DNA of 64,000 bases, from NCBI GenBank assembly GCA_964017155.1, contig OZ024861.1, forward strand, positions 27,420,060-27,484,059, in the 5' to 3' direction. The position numbers and the translations under genes were made by a program. The notes beneath the pieces are model-generated. The model ran no database searches and had not been told where the DNA came from. It was given only the letters and a program-made list of their open reading frames with translations. This document shows, in pieces, positions 57,601-64,000 of the stretch (positions are counted from its first letter, which is position 1; the number at the start of each line of letters is the position of its first letter). The stretch comes from Oasisia sp. SBJ-2009. Its lineage: Eukaryota > Annelida > Polychaeta > Sabellida > Siboglinidae.

Positions 57601-59511
57601 GCATGCATGCATGTGTTTTCCTAAATTAATGTAAATATTCAGGTGATCGCCCCATTTTGAAAATGTTGACTTTCACAAAAAACAAGACTACAGGAGAGAA
57701 CTTCTGCAGCCCATCAGCTTATCCGCTAATATTGCACAACAACTATCTACATGTATAGACCTTTTTGTAATGCAGGGTTTCCTGTTATCTGCAGATATTT
57801 TTATGTTACTCCGTCTATTTGCACCAACTGTGGGTCATATCATGCTAGTTCATTTTTCGTTAAATGGTCTTAAAATTTCCCTTCATTAGCCTTGAATTTG
57901 GTATCTGCGATTGTGTGCGGACCAATGGACCGTGACACAGATGTACATGGTCTGTTGTCAGGTATCTGCAGGTGGAGTGGGACGTGAAGAAGGCCGAGGC
58001 GGAGGGTCCTCGCACGTTTGACAAGGACGGCATCCGAGGAGCCAACCCCAGGGTGCCCCAGCAAACCAACTACAGCGACTGTGGCATCTACATCCTCCAG
58101 TACGTCGAGAGCTTCTTTGAGGTGAGTTACAGCCTTACAGGCATCAGACAAGGCGTGTTGTAAGTAAGGTGTCTATACGCAATCTCCCAAAGTCTTCTGT
58201 CCCATTTTAGAGACAACACAAAACGTGTTGTAAGTAAGGTGTCTATACGCAAGCTCCCAAAGTCTTCTGTCCCATTTTAGAGACAACACAAAACGTGTTG
58301 TAAGTAAGGTGTCTATACGCAATCTCCCAAAGTCTTCTGTCCCATTTTAGAGACAACACAAAACGTGTTGTAAGTAAGGTGTCTATACGCAGTCTTCCAA
58401 AGTCTTCTGTCCCATTTTAGAGACAACACAAAACGTGTTGTAAGTAAGGTGTCTAAACGCAGTCTTCCAAAGTCTTCTGTCCCATTTTAGAGACAACACA
58501 AAACGTGTTGTAAGTAAGGTGTCTATACGCAGTCTTCCAAAGTCTTCTGTCCCATTTTAGAGACAACACAAGATGTGTTGTAAGTAAGGTGTCTATACGC
58601 AGTCTTCGAAAGTCTTCTGCCCAATTTTAAAGACAACACAAAACGTGTTGTAAGTAAGGTGTCTATACGCAGTCTTCTGTCCAATTTTTGAGTAAAATCA
58701 AGAGATTACTGATAGATGTACAATAATTAAATTAAATTTCCTCTCTGGAAGTCCCAAGTCAAATGTTTTCTATTCATGCACATTCTCTTGAGGTGTTTAC
58801 CAATGCCTTATTGTAAATCTTATTATAAACACACATTATTCTGCATTGTCTTATTTACAATCATTGTCATATAGAAATCACTCTATATAAATCGTAGTTT
58901 GGGCAAGTAATATATATGACATATTTCTTCTTGCCCTGTTCAACTTCTAAACTATGATTTACAATTGTACATTGATATTACATATATTATGTACTGTGCA
59001 TGTATCATATGGTTGGTGAATAAAGATACTATTATTTTAATATATCATACACAACCAATTCACTTTTGTGAATGAACAGATTCCATTTTAAAGAGCAAAA
59101 TAAAGCTATTATTATAATATATACAGATACAATTGCCTCCTGTTACCAGATAAGGAGCAACAATTTATTTTAAACAGCACAATAAAGCTATTATTATAAT
59201 ATATACAATAACAGTTGCCTTCTGTTACCAGATAAGGAGCAACAATTTATTTTAAAGAGCAAAACCAGGCTTATAAGCTCTTTATAATGATATGGTAGTT
59301 TCCTCACTCTTGTTCTCGCTGTCTGCAGAAGCCGATTGTTGACTACAGCATTCCTGTGAAGGGTCTGGCCGACTGGTTCCCTGACGACCGCGTGCAGAAG
59401 AAACGTGCGGAACTACGCGAGCTCATCCTCGAGTTACAGACCCGACTCAACCCCGACCTCAAGTATGACCCCACGCAAGATGGCTGCCTCTCCATGCCGG
59501 CCCAGCAGTAG
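32680..59511 (+). CDS. SENP6: SUMO-chain-trimming protease, SENP6/SENP7 type
   Basis: Nuclear cysteine protease (C48 family) that trims poly-SUMO2/3 chains. Exons: 32680-33653, 34061-35106, 38327-38477, 40568-40699, 41300-41361, 42041-42114, 42805-43225, 45050-45252, 47758-47962, 48626-48805, 50188-50650, 51603-51719, 52706-52834, 54470-54562, 55987-56275, 56910-57085, 57507-57575, 57962-58121, 59329-59511. Phases all match; 5127 nt, 1708 residues. Exon 5 is the weakest. Catalytic His ~1419 ([10 protein letters not shown]), Asp ~1579 (ILIFDSL), Gln ~1629 and Cys ~1635 ([11 protein letters not shown]). As in SENP6/7, a Ser-rich insertion splits the catalytic domain between His and Asp. [20 protein letters not shown] and [13 protein letters not shown] match human SENP6; short N-terminal anchors ([26 protein letters not shown]) do too. 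An in-frame TGA nine bases before the ATG supports the start. At 1708 residues it is far longer than human SENP6 (about 1110) because of a Gln-rich N-terminus. Confidence 0.93.
34061..35106 (+). CDS. SENP6: SENP6 exon 2: long low-complexity exon with a conserved-looking end
   Basis: About 349 residues rich in Ala, Pro, Thr, Val and Gln (for example [20 protein letters not shown]). It ends in a compact block, [20 protein letters not shown] plus FKW, that looks like a folded beta-rich motif. I do not recognise it. Acceptor GTCGTGCAG and donor GGAG|GTGAGT are good. GC content is much higher than in the flanking introns. Confidence 0.8.
35354..37692. mobile_element. Nested 2.3-kb hAT-like element
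   Basis: Termini CAGAGATGGAGT and (reverse strand) CAGAGATAGAGC are flanked by a perfect 8-bp duplication, GTAGAAAT at 35346-35353 and 37693-37700. Removing it restores the host MITE. Both ends carry subterminal TACTCGTACTCGAGTAC palindromes (35395-35470 and 37560-37665). These are hAT hallmarks. No transposase is found, so it is non-autonomous. The interior carries an unusual dispersed 14-bp motif (separate entry). Confidence 0.88.
36014..37055. repeat. TGTCCTGTCCGCAA motif, nine copies in both orientations
   Basis: Forward copies start near 36530, 36549, 36703, 36721 and 37039. Reverse copies (TTGCGGACAGGACA or close) lie near 36015, 36171, 36356 and 36881. A longer duplication, about 36527-36655 against 36697-36810 (AGAAATGAGTTGTGGTTTCC shared), explains two pairs. 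The rest are dispersed. In one frame the motif reads SCPQ. Confidence 0.8.
38327..38477 (+). CDS. SENP6: SENP6 exon 3, whose donor seeds a minisatellite
   Basis: Encodes [20 protein letters not shown] and ends [13 protein letters not shown], which resembles the GNPIGLNMLS segment near the human SENP6 N-terminus. The last 35 bases and the following GTA form the first unit of the 38-bp array. Reading past the first donor gives an in-frame TAG at once (TCC AGG TAG), so only the first donor keeps the frame open. Confidence 0.85.
38443..40344 (+). repeat. 38-bp minisatellite of tandem 5' splice sites (50 copies)
   Basis: The unit is the end of SENP6 exon 3 plus its donor (TCTTCCAG|GTAGGC). CAG ends at 38477 in the first copy and 40339 in the last; the distance of 1862 bp is exactly 49 units, so there are no indels. 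Substitutions define subtypes (CTTCC/CCTCC, CCGGTC/CTGGTC/CAGGTC, GAACATGG/GGACATGG/GGCCATGG). A subtype marker (CATTACTGG) at 38676 and 39018, 342 bp or nine units apart, shows block duplication. Long antisense frames are artefacts. Confidence 0.97.
40700..42040 (+). other. SENP6 introns around the small exon 5
   Basis: AT-rich intron sequence. The 62-nt exon 41300-41361 is the only coding segment I can place here. No mobile element is recognised. Confidence 0.5.
41300..41361 (+). CDS. SENP6: Probable SENP6 exon 5 (62 nt)
   Basis: Needed to link exon 4 (phase 2, ACTCG|GTCAGT) to exon 6 (phase 1): joining those two directly hits TGA. This segment, TGAACAG-side acceptor to AGCG|GTAATT, is open in the required frame ([20 protein letters not shown]) and gives the right phase. 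The pyrimidine tract before it is poor, so a different acceptor or exon is possible. Confidence 0.5.
42805..43225 (+). CDS. SENP6: SENP6 exon 7 with a zinc-ribbon-like motif
   Basis: Encodes about 140 residues. Near residues 842-858, [20 protein letters not shown] places four cysteines as CX2C-X9-CX2C, as in small zinc ribbons. After it come [17 protein letters not shown], which resembles the KKFYGN segment of human SENP6, and a basic Pro/Lys-rich end ([15 protein letters not shown]-hook-like GRPPRKR). The donor ATAG|GTGAGTAG is the seed of the next minisatellite. The zinc-binding role is inferred from cysteine spacing only. Confidence 0.85.
43221..44690 (+). repeat. 45-bp minisatellite seeded at the exon 7 donor
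   Basis: About 31 units begin with the exon end and donor (CATAG|GTGAGTAGGG), run on as GAGAAGGGTGGAAGGAGAGG and end TATTCTGT. Donor variants are GTGAGT and GTGGGT; a few units have CATAAGTGGG and a TTCACC insertion. Most units are 45 bp, hence the open frames on both strands, which I do not take as genes. Confidence 0.95.
45050..45252 (+). CDS. SENP6: SENP6 exon 8 with a SUMO-interacting-type motif
   Basis: Starts [14 protein letters not shown]: a hydrophobic VTIL core followed by Ser and acidic residues. This is the form of a SUMO-interacting motif and aligns with the IILSSDDDD of human SENP6. The rest is Thr/Ala-rich, ending [12 protein letters not shown]. The donor GAG|GTGGGTC is copied by the following array. 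SUMO binding is inferred from the motif and the family. Confidence 0.85.
45250..46720 (+). repeat. 58-bp minisatellite seeded at the exon 8 donor
   Basis: About 21 good units of 58 bp (GAGAG|GTGGGGACCATGTCA, then TTTGGTCTGTCCTGCTCTCT and CAGTGTCCTTGGTCCATT) run to about 46460. Decayed units continue to about 46720. Each unit carries a donor-like GAG|GTGGGG and, about 36 bp later, a pyrimidine-rich CTGCTCTCTCAG acceptor-like site. Confidence 0.93.
46829..47127 (+). mobile_element. hAT-type MITE copy B
   Basis: Starts CATAGCTTTATGCAG and ends CATAAAGCCCTG. Flanks CTGTTCGC and CCATTCGC match at 6 of 8 positions as an aged target duplication. Same family as copies A, C and D. It lies in SENP6 intron 8, 190 bp from copy C in opposite orientation. 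Confidence 0.85.
47318..47628 (-). mobile_element. hAT-type MITE copy C
   Basis: Starts CAGGGCTTTATGCAG and ends CATAAAGCTATG, flanked by a perfect 8-bp duplication CCTACAGC (47310-47317, 47629-47636). The inverted ends share GCTTTATG. With copy B it forms a 300-bp inverted repeat just upstream of exon 9. Confidence 0.92.
48045..48411 (+). pseudogene. LINE 3' fragment, plus strand
   Basis: [18 protein letters not shown] and a stop form the extreme C-terminus of a CR1-like ORF2, close to the minus-strand relic at 13.2 kb. The 3'UTR follows (TACAGCATCTCCAAATCGAT region) and ends in a TTATTATTATTATTA tail at 48395-48411. It is a 5'-truncated copy in SENP6 intron 9. Confidence 0.75.
48982..49830 (+). 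repeat. 18-bp minisatellite and its decayed continuation
   Basis: About 30 units of AACAAGGTGGTGTAGCAT (variants GATGTAG, AGAAT) run to 49526. Irregular units of the form AACAAGGAGTAGCATAATAA then continue to about 49830. It lies in SENP6 intron 10, 176 bp after the donor. The 18-bp period leaves several frames open on the minus strand; these are not genes. Confidence 0.95.
49841..50151 (-). mobile_element. hAT-type MITE copy D
   Basis: Starts CAGGGCTTTATGCAG and ends ATAAAGCTATG, with a perfect 8-bp duplication TAGCACGG on both sides (49833-49840, 50152-50159). It lies 36 bp before exon 11. Confidence 0.93.
50721..51100. mobile_element. MITE copy 2 (CAGGGTCC family)
   Basis: Same interior as 24948-25286, with the left end CAGGGTCCGTACGGGGCCTT intact and the right end decayed (TATTGACCATG). 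It is flanked by a 46-bp direct repeat (50675-50720 and 51098-51145) rather than by a short duplication. SENP6 intron 11. Confidence 0.8.
51478..51528. repeat. CA / GCAC microsatellite
   Basis: ACACACACACACGCACACGC followed by (GCAC)n and ACACACAC, in SENP6 intron 11. Confidence 0.95.
52250..52560 (-). pseudogene. LINE C-terminal relic
   Basis: On the minus strand, [20 protein letters not shown] followed by GIQN resembles the family's A(S/R)LWNNLP tail. The surrounding frame is broken. SENP6 intron 12. Confidence 0.5.
52849..53735 (+). repeat. 18-bp minisatellite just inside SENP6 intron 13
   Basis: About 49 units of ACTGTCGGCAACATTCTG and close variants (TTCTTACTG, CTGCAAC). The first unit starts about 15 bp after the donor ATGAG|GTACGTGGG. 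The unit length is a multiple of three, so frames of about 330 codons are open on both strands (a VGNILT repeat); I treat these as artefacts. Confidence 0.95.
55167..55935. mobile_element. Element with perfect 29-bp terminal inverted repeats
   Basis: The sequence at 55167-55195 (starting TTTATTGTAGTGTAATTAAC) is the exact reverse complement of 55907-55935. Inside, 55208-55290 and 55375-55458 form a second inverted repeat with about 80-bp arms (TTGTTCACGTACTGGTGTCA core). The right part contains a LINE-type 3' tail. No coding sequence. It lies in SENP6 intron 14, ending 51 bp before the exon that carries the catalytic His. Confidence 0.85.
55462..55570 (-). mobile_element. LINE 3' tail inside the inverted-repeat element
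   Basis: The (AAT)n tract followed by ACAATTTATTTGTATAGCGC and TCTCAGGCGCTTCACAT resembles, on the minus strand, the end of CR1-like LINEs and the tail of the relic ending at 48411. Confidence 0.5.
55987..56275 (+). CDS. SENP6: SENP6 exon 15: catalytic His block and start of the insertion
   Basis: Opens with (S)[17 protein letters not shown], carrying the catalytic His. It then runs into a Ser-rich segment ([20 protein letters not shown]) that starts the insertion between the His and Asp parts of the domain. Acceptor CTGCTTCAG, donor CGGCAG|GTGCGT. Confidence 0.93.
56291..56440 (+). repeat. TTTTA pentanucleotide array
   Basis: About 30 perfect units starting 15 bp after the exon 15 donor. 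Open frames here are low-complexity only. Confidence 0.97.
57330..57420. repeat. TATATA / TATACA tract
   Basis: Simple AT-rich repeat in SENP6 intron 16. Confidence 0.85.
57507..57575 (+). CDS. SENP6: SENP6 exon 17: catalytic Asp block
   Basis: Encodes (Q)[20 protein letters not shown] and LRE. The Asp in FDSL orients the catalytic His in this protease family. Confidence 0.95.
57962..58121 (+). CDS. SENP6: SENP6 exon 18: catalytic Gln and Cys block
   Basis: Contains [20 protein letters not shown]. The Cys is the nucleophile, and the Gln six residues before it forms the oxyanion hole. The exon ends VESFFE, as in SENP6/7. Donor GAG|GTGAGT. Confidence 0.96.
58154..58690 (+). repeat. 70-bp minisatellite resembling tandem mini-introns
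   Basis: Seven to eight units in 70-bp register (for example 58224 and 58294). Each holds a donor consensus GTTG|GTAAGT-like TTGTAAGTAAGG and an acceptor-like TCTGTCCCATTTTAG about 51 bp later. It begins 32 bp after the exon 18 donor. Confidence 0.93.
58691..59328 (+). other. Rest of SENP6 intron 18
   Basis: Contains two copies of an ACAGTTGCCTTCTGTTACCA-like segment (about 59130-59190 and 59205-59260) separated by about 73 bp. Nothing else is seen. Confidence 0.6.
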
Positions 59512-60460
59512 TGTCTCGGCGGCGTCTTGATTCTGGCCAACTGTCGTACACCCATGGACACGACACTGTCGATGCGAAGATGACTTTGACCAGCTGTAAT
59601 TCTACCGAAGGAGCATGCCTGCCATGCAGTGATGTCAACTTCTGAGTTTGAGTTTGCAGTGTGTTACTGATGTGATGCAAATCAACCTGCTATAGACCAT
59701 TGAGTGCATGGATGTCCTCAGTCGGATGATGTCAACGTTTCAGTGGAAGAGTTCACATGTATTACTTTACTGACTGATTGAACTCAACGTTGGCCATCTC
59801 TGGCGACACTGACGTCTTGTTGTCATCATCCTGACAAACAGTTCAGTTCATCGCAAAGGAACAGATGTTTTGCAATGTGATCAGTGGTCTGCACTTGGTT
59901 GTGATTTTAATTAGGCGCACAAGTTGTGACGTGACGGTGGATATGAATTGGTGGTGTTGGTGTATATAGGAATCTCTACTTGTTTGAATTAAACCAATAG
60001 TTGAGATCTGTTAAACCAATCTAGGTAACAATCAGCCATCTTATAATCACAGTGTTGAGTGTCGTGCTGATGTTACCTATTCCCGTGACCTCTTCAAAGT
60101 TTGATTTTTTCCAAGTGGCGCACGTGTATGGGTGTATTTATTAATATGTTCAGTCCACTACTGGGAAGAAAAGTTCCGGTAGCGGGGCAGTCGGTAAAAT
60201 GTATCAGTTACTCTTGTATACAGAGTACCCACAGTTTAGGATCAAATAGTTAGGATCATATTATGAACTGAGGGATACACGTTCATTGACGTAACGATTC
60301 TGGCATTGATTGTACTGTGTAGGGGAGCGATAGTGATCTTCATTTACCAGTGTGTGTGTAGTACGCAGCGGAAGAGTTTCTCTTACAAAATGAGGACCAA
60401 TCGGGCGCTCTGAAAATATTGCCGTTTACGCCACCATATGCACAATTTGTGAATAATAAA
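59512..60460 (+). other. SENP6: SENP6 3'UTR (probable)
   Basis: About 950 bp without introns or repeats between the stop codon and the first good poly(A) signal. Confidence 0.5.
60455..60460 (+). terminator. Candidate poly(A) signal for SENP6
   Basis: AATAAA inside GTGAATAATAAAGTTC. The site is inferred from position only. Confidence 0.4.
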
Positions 60461-61330
60461 GTTCATTATATAAGGGGACACTTTCTCGACTGAATTGTTA
60501 TGTAGCTGTTCAGATGAGTTCCATCCTATAAGGGAACCACTGCTGTCATCACGAAGAACAACCAGTGTCAAGATGAGTGATGTGCAGATATTGTGTAAAA
60601 TGTGTGGACTGAAGACCCGAGAATTTACCTGGGAAACCAGTTGCCTCGGTTAACCAATGGGGTAGGGGTGGCAGCACGTTTTAGCTCATCAACTCCTGGT
60701 AGAATTAGGGGCTGCTGATGTTACCCTAGAATAGGGTAGAGACACTGATTAGCTGTCAGACTAAATTAAAAATAACAAATAAGAATACCCTTTTATCAGA
60801 TATTACTAAATTATAGATGCTATTAAAAAATTAAACTTATATTCACATAACAGAAATACAAATTTGCAAGTTAGTTATGACGCAAGAATTATGACAGGAT
60901 TAGCTTCGATTACTCAGGCTCCGTTAGGTGGCAGCACTTTACATGGATAACATTCAAAAACCCGCTAGGTGACAATACTACGTTTTCGGCGAAGTTACGC
61001 AGAGGAGTGAGACTCGGTTAAACCACAGATAAACAAGACTAGGAAACCAGAGGCTTGATGATAGACGGAGGATATCTCAGACATCTTCGCTTCGCGTGAA
61101 AAACAATACACTTTGTAAGAAGAACTAGATGGTGAAAGTTAGGCTCTGAAGATGAACAAGTTGAAGACAAAGGTGAAGATGAAAACTGACACATATAGGT
61201 ATATAATTTTATTATGTCAACACCATTCAGATAAAGAACTATGCCTTACTGGGGCAGCGATATTGCGTCAGGGAGATAAATCAAGACAAGGAGATTCAAA
61301 TGAGTATGAATGTCGACTGGGTAACATCTG
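60461..61330. other. Intergenic DNA, no gene seen
   Basis: No exon, RNA gene or element recognised. Confidence 0.5.
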
Positions 61331-61334
61331 CAAA

Positions 61335-61815
61335 CTAAAACGACGACACTCCAAAAGGGCGACAACCAAAACGGCGACACATCCAAAACGGCGACATGCC
61401 AAAACGGCGACAACCAAAACAGTGCATGTCTGTCGCCGTTTTGGCGTGTCGCCGTTTTGGATACAACCAAAACGGCGACAAATCCAAAACGGTGACAATC
61501 CAACTTATCCAAAACGCCGTGTTGACTTGTATCCAAAACGGCGAAAAAAATTACGTGTCGCCGTTTTTGATTTGTCGCCGTTTTGGATATACAACCAAAA
61601 CGGCGACAAATCCAAAACGGCGACAACCAAAACGGCGACAATCCAACTATATTTATTTACAAAACTTATCGCAATTCAACACGGCTACATACCAAAACGG
61701 TGCTTGTCGCCGTTTTGACGTGTCGCCGTTTTGGATTTGTCGCCGCTTTGGCGTGTCGCCGTTTTGGATACAACCAAAACGGCGACAAATCCAAAACGGC
61801 GACAATCCAACTCTT
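61335..61815. repeat. CCAAAACGGCGAC cluster in both orientations
   Basis: About 15 forward copies (CCAAAACGGCGAC and near variants) and about 8 reverse copies (GTCGCCGTTTTGG) are joined by short spacers such as AACC, AAATCC, GTGT and ATTT. Three sub-blocks each end in GACAATCCAACT (near 61495, 61637 and 61800). Another reverse copy lies at 62638-62650. Frames stay open because the core lacks stops; I do not treat them as coding. Confidence 0.9.
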
Positions 61816-62520
61816 TTATATTTCTTATATGTGGCGCTTTGTGCAGTATTGTTCTTCATTTCCTATATGATAATAGCATTCTAAGTCGTTATTCTAGCTA
61901 TTTCTCGTTATATCTCTCAGCTTGCGTCATCGAAAAGTCACCTGGTCCTCAAGTTGCACGTTATATACATTTATATATATTACACGCACGCACGTACGCA
62001 CGCACACACATTAAAATTAAATTGTATCTATTTGCATGCGACCTCCGACATCGACTACTGATCCAGCTGTCTAGCGAACTACGCGGCCCTGGAAACGTCT
62101 TTTTACACTATAAACTTTAATGACATTTTAATAAAAACGTTAAATTTGTTTAAACATCAAGTACACGTGTACCCGTCAAAAGGACATCGTGTTTAATGTG
62201 ATTGTGCCTGACAGCAATGACGGCCGCTGATCCAACAATGTCACTGGCTTCGCTTCGCCTCCAGCCACGGTCAGGGCTTCAGCTTGGTGTTGCCTTAATT
62301 TGTTATCTTGTCAATTGCAATTAAGAATCACAAATACGATGCATACCAGATTTAAATAAAGTTCCTACATTAATCACTCCTGACTATGAGTGAATACAAA
62401 ATTGGCGAATTAAACCAAATTATAGCTAAAAACACAAACTTTCACAAATATTAATATCCATATTAATGACACCTGCGGTACCGCTGCAGTACGTCATCTA
62501 GACGGTAGCTCATTAGACGA
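61816..62520. other. DNA between two repeat clusters
   Basis: AT-rich with a short ACGCACGCACGTACGCACGC tract at 61983-62008. No gene recognised. Confidence 0.5.
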
Positions 62521-62522
62521 GC

Positions 62523-62524
<2 letters not shown>

Positions 62525-62598
<74 letters not shown>

Positions 62599-62600
62599 TC
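62525..62600. repeat. TA dinucleotide microsatellite
   Basis: Nearly pure (TA)n of about 75 bp. Confidence 0.97.
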
Positions 62601-62818
62601 ATTCCTTGTATTTTTTCATGTAGTTTTGGCTAAGCGTGTCGCCGTTTTGGATGCAAGTCAAAACGGAGTTTTTGATAGGTTTTGGAGAAAAATCAACTTG
62701 GACTGTCGCCGCTCGCCGCTTTGAGTGTACGATGCGAGTAAAAAATCCCAACGGACAAAATCCCAACCACTGGTTTATCTTGATTTATATATGCATGCAT
62801 GGTTCGGTCCCATGGTTC

Positions 62819-63385
62819 ATGTATACATACATGCATACATGCATACATACATACATACATACATACATACATACATACATACATACATACATACATACAT
62901 ACATACATACATACATACATACATACATACATACATACATACATACATACATACATACATACATACATACATACATACATACATACATACATACATACAT
63001 ACATACATACATACATACATACATACATACATACATACATACATACATACATACATACATACATACATACATACATACATACATACATACATACATACAT
63101 ACATACATACATACATACATACATACATACATACATACATACATACATACATACATACATACATACATACATACATACATACATACATACATACATACAT
63201 ACATACATACATACATACATACATACATACATACATACATACATACATACATACATACATACATACATACATACATACATACATACATACATACATACAT
63301 ACATACATACATACATACATACATACATACATACATACATACATACATACATACATACATACATACATACATACATACATACATA
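62819..63385. repeat. CATA tetranucleotide microsatellite, about 560 bp
   Basis: Essentially pure (CATA)n of roughly 138 units, with two CATG variants at the left edge. All frames are open on both strands for this reason only. Confidence 0.98.
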
Positions 63386-64000
63386 CAGTGCTGGGATGTA
63401 ACGAATTACATTTACTTCGTTACATTACTTAAGTAGTTTATTTTGAAATCTACTTGTAACGAAGTACATTTTTTTGGAATTACTTTTACTTGTAACGAAG
63501 TACTTTTTGGTTTACTTTCTTACTTTTTTACTTCTAAATTTTGCGTTACTATAATCTACCACCAATGTTTAAATTAGTCTCGACCCCTGATTGTGTCGTC
63601 GTTGTTTGCTTTGCGCTCGCCGCTCGGGCCGACATCATGGCATCAATCGTATTTCACGCTGATCTATTATGTAACTGGCGCTTGGTTTCCGAGACGTCCC
63701 AGCGGGTGTTAAAACCCATGAAGGGTCTGTTTGATTAAGGTCAATTAAAGAGTAAATGTGGGGCAAGGCATTGCTTGTTTTGTGCAGGCATCAATGATCA
63801 GTCGCATTTCCCTGCTGCCAATCCTGGCTTCGCACATCGGTGTTTCCGTAAGACCGGCGCGTTGGCCATGCCGCGAGTCAATAGCTTGATAATTGCAATC
63901 GAGATTCAATGACACTCATGTTTAGAAAACGGATAAATAGGTTGCATCTCAGTAGAAAAGATCAGTATAATGCTAGGTTTTAATGTCATGATGAATTGCG
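63386..64000 (+). mobile_element. Left end of a hAT-type element running out of the window
   Basis: CAGTGCTGGGATGTAACGAA begins exactly where the CATA repeat stops. It is followed by the ACGAAGTAC / TTACTTCGTTAC subterminal repeats typical of many animal hAT termini. No transposase is visible before the window ends, so the right boundary is unknown. Confidence 0.65.

Noticed and set aside
61152..61884. Coding frames rich in PKRRHAKTATTK
   Set aside because: They result from the stop-free CCAAAACGGCGAC core in several frames at once.
62636..63436. Frames of about 200-266 codons of IHTY or MYVC repeats
   Set aside because: Pure CATA microsatellite.

Overview
This window is animal nuclear DNA. 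Genes are split into many GT-AG exons, introns are long and AT-rich, non-LTR retrotransposons and hAT-type DNA elements are common, and minisatellites are unusually dense. The CR1/Jockey-type LINEs, hAT MITEs and AT-rich composition fit a marine invertebrate. An invertebrate deuterostome such as amphioxus is my best guess, but the window alone does not settle it. I see no bacterial genes, CRISPR array, rRNA or convincing tRNA.

Two genes are recognised with high confidence, both on the plus strand. The first (20959-26322) is a six-exon peroxiredoxin-4 (PRDX4) of 267 residues. It has a signal peptide and both catalytic cysteines, plus an unusual N-terminal segment with three CPY(A) repeats and a CPHC motif. 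The second (32680-59511) is a SENP6/7-type SUMO protease. I rebuilt 19 coding exons whose phases all match, giving about 1708 residues, with the catalytic His, Asp, Gln and Cys on separate conserved blocks. Its N-terminus has a long glutamine-rich extension and a zinc-ribbon-like CX2C-X9-CX2C motif that I do not recall in the human protein.

Layout: 1-1.5 kb, a DNA element with long inverted repeats. 1.9-5.1 kb, a small unrecognised three-exon candidate gene whose second exon is preceded by an array of acceptor-like repeats. 7.1-7.5 kb, a LINE relic. 7.65-11.04 kb, a 58-bp satellite ending at a TATA-like box. 13.2-13.6 kb, another LINE relic. 15.6-20.5 kb, a nearly intact LINE on the minus strand with ORF1, an extra hydrophobic ORF, and ORF2 broken by one stop codon. 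21-26.3 kb, PRDX4. 26.3-32.6 kb, intergenic DNA with a 334-bp palindrome and a GGGGA repeat. 32.7-60.5 kb, SENP6 and its 3'UTR. 60.5-64 kb, repeats, including a strange two-orientation CCAAAACGGCGAC cluster, a roughly 560-bp CATA microsatellite and the end of a hAT element.

The most striking feature is how the SENP6 minisatellites sit on splice sites. After exon 3 a 38-bp unit, made of the last exon bases plus the 5' splice site, is repeated so that 50 consensus-like donors lie in exact 38-bp register. The donors of exons 7 and 8 seed similar arrays. Other introns carry arrays starting within about 15-35 bp of the donor. In the first candidate gene the mirror case occurs: an array of 3' splice-acceptor-like units. 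Four copies of one hAT-type MITE with 8-bp target duplications lie in SENP6 introns, one of them split by a nested 2.3-kb hAT-like element.
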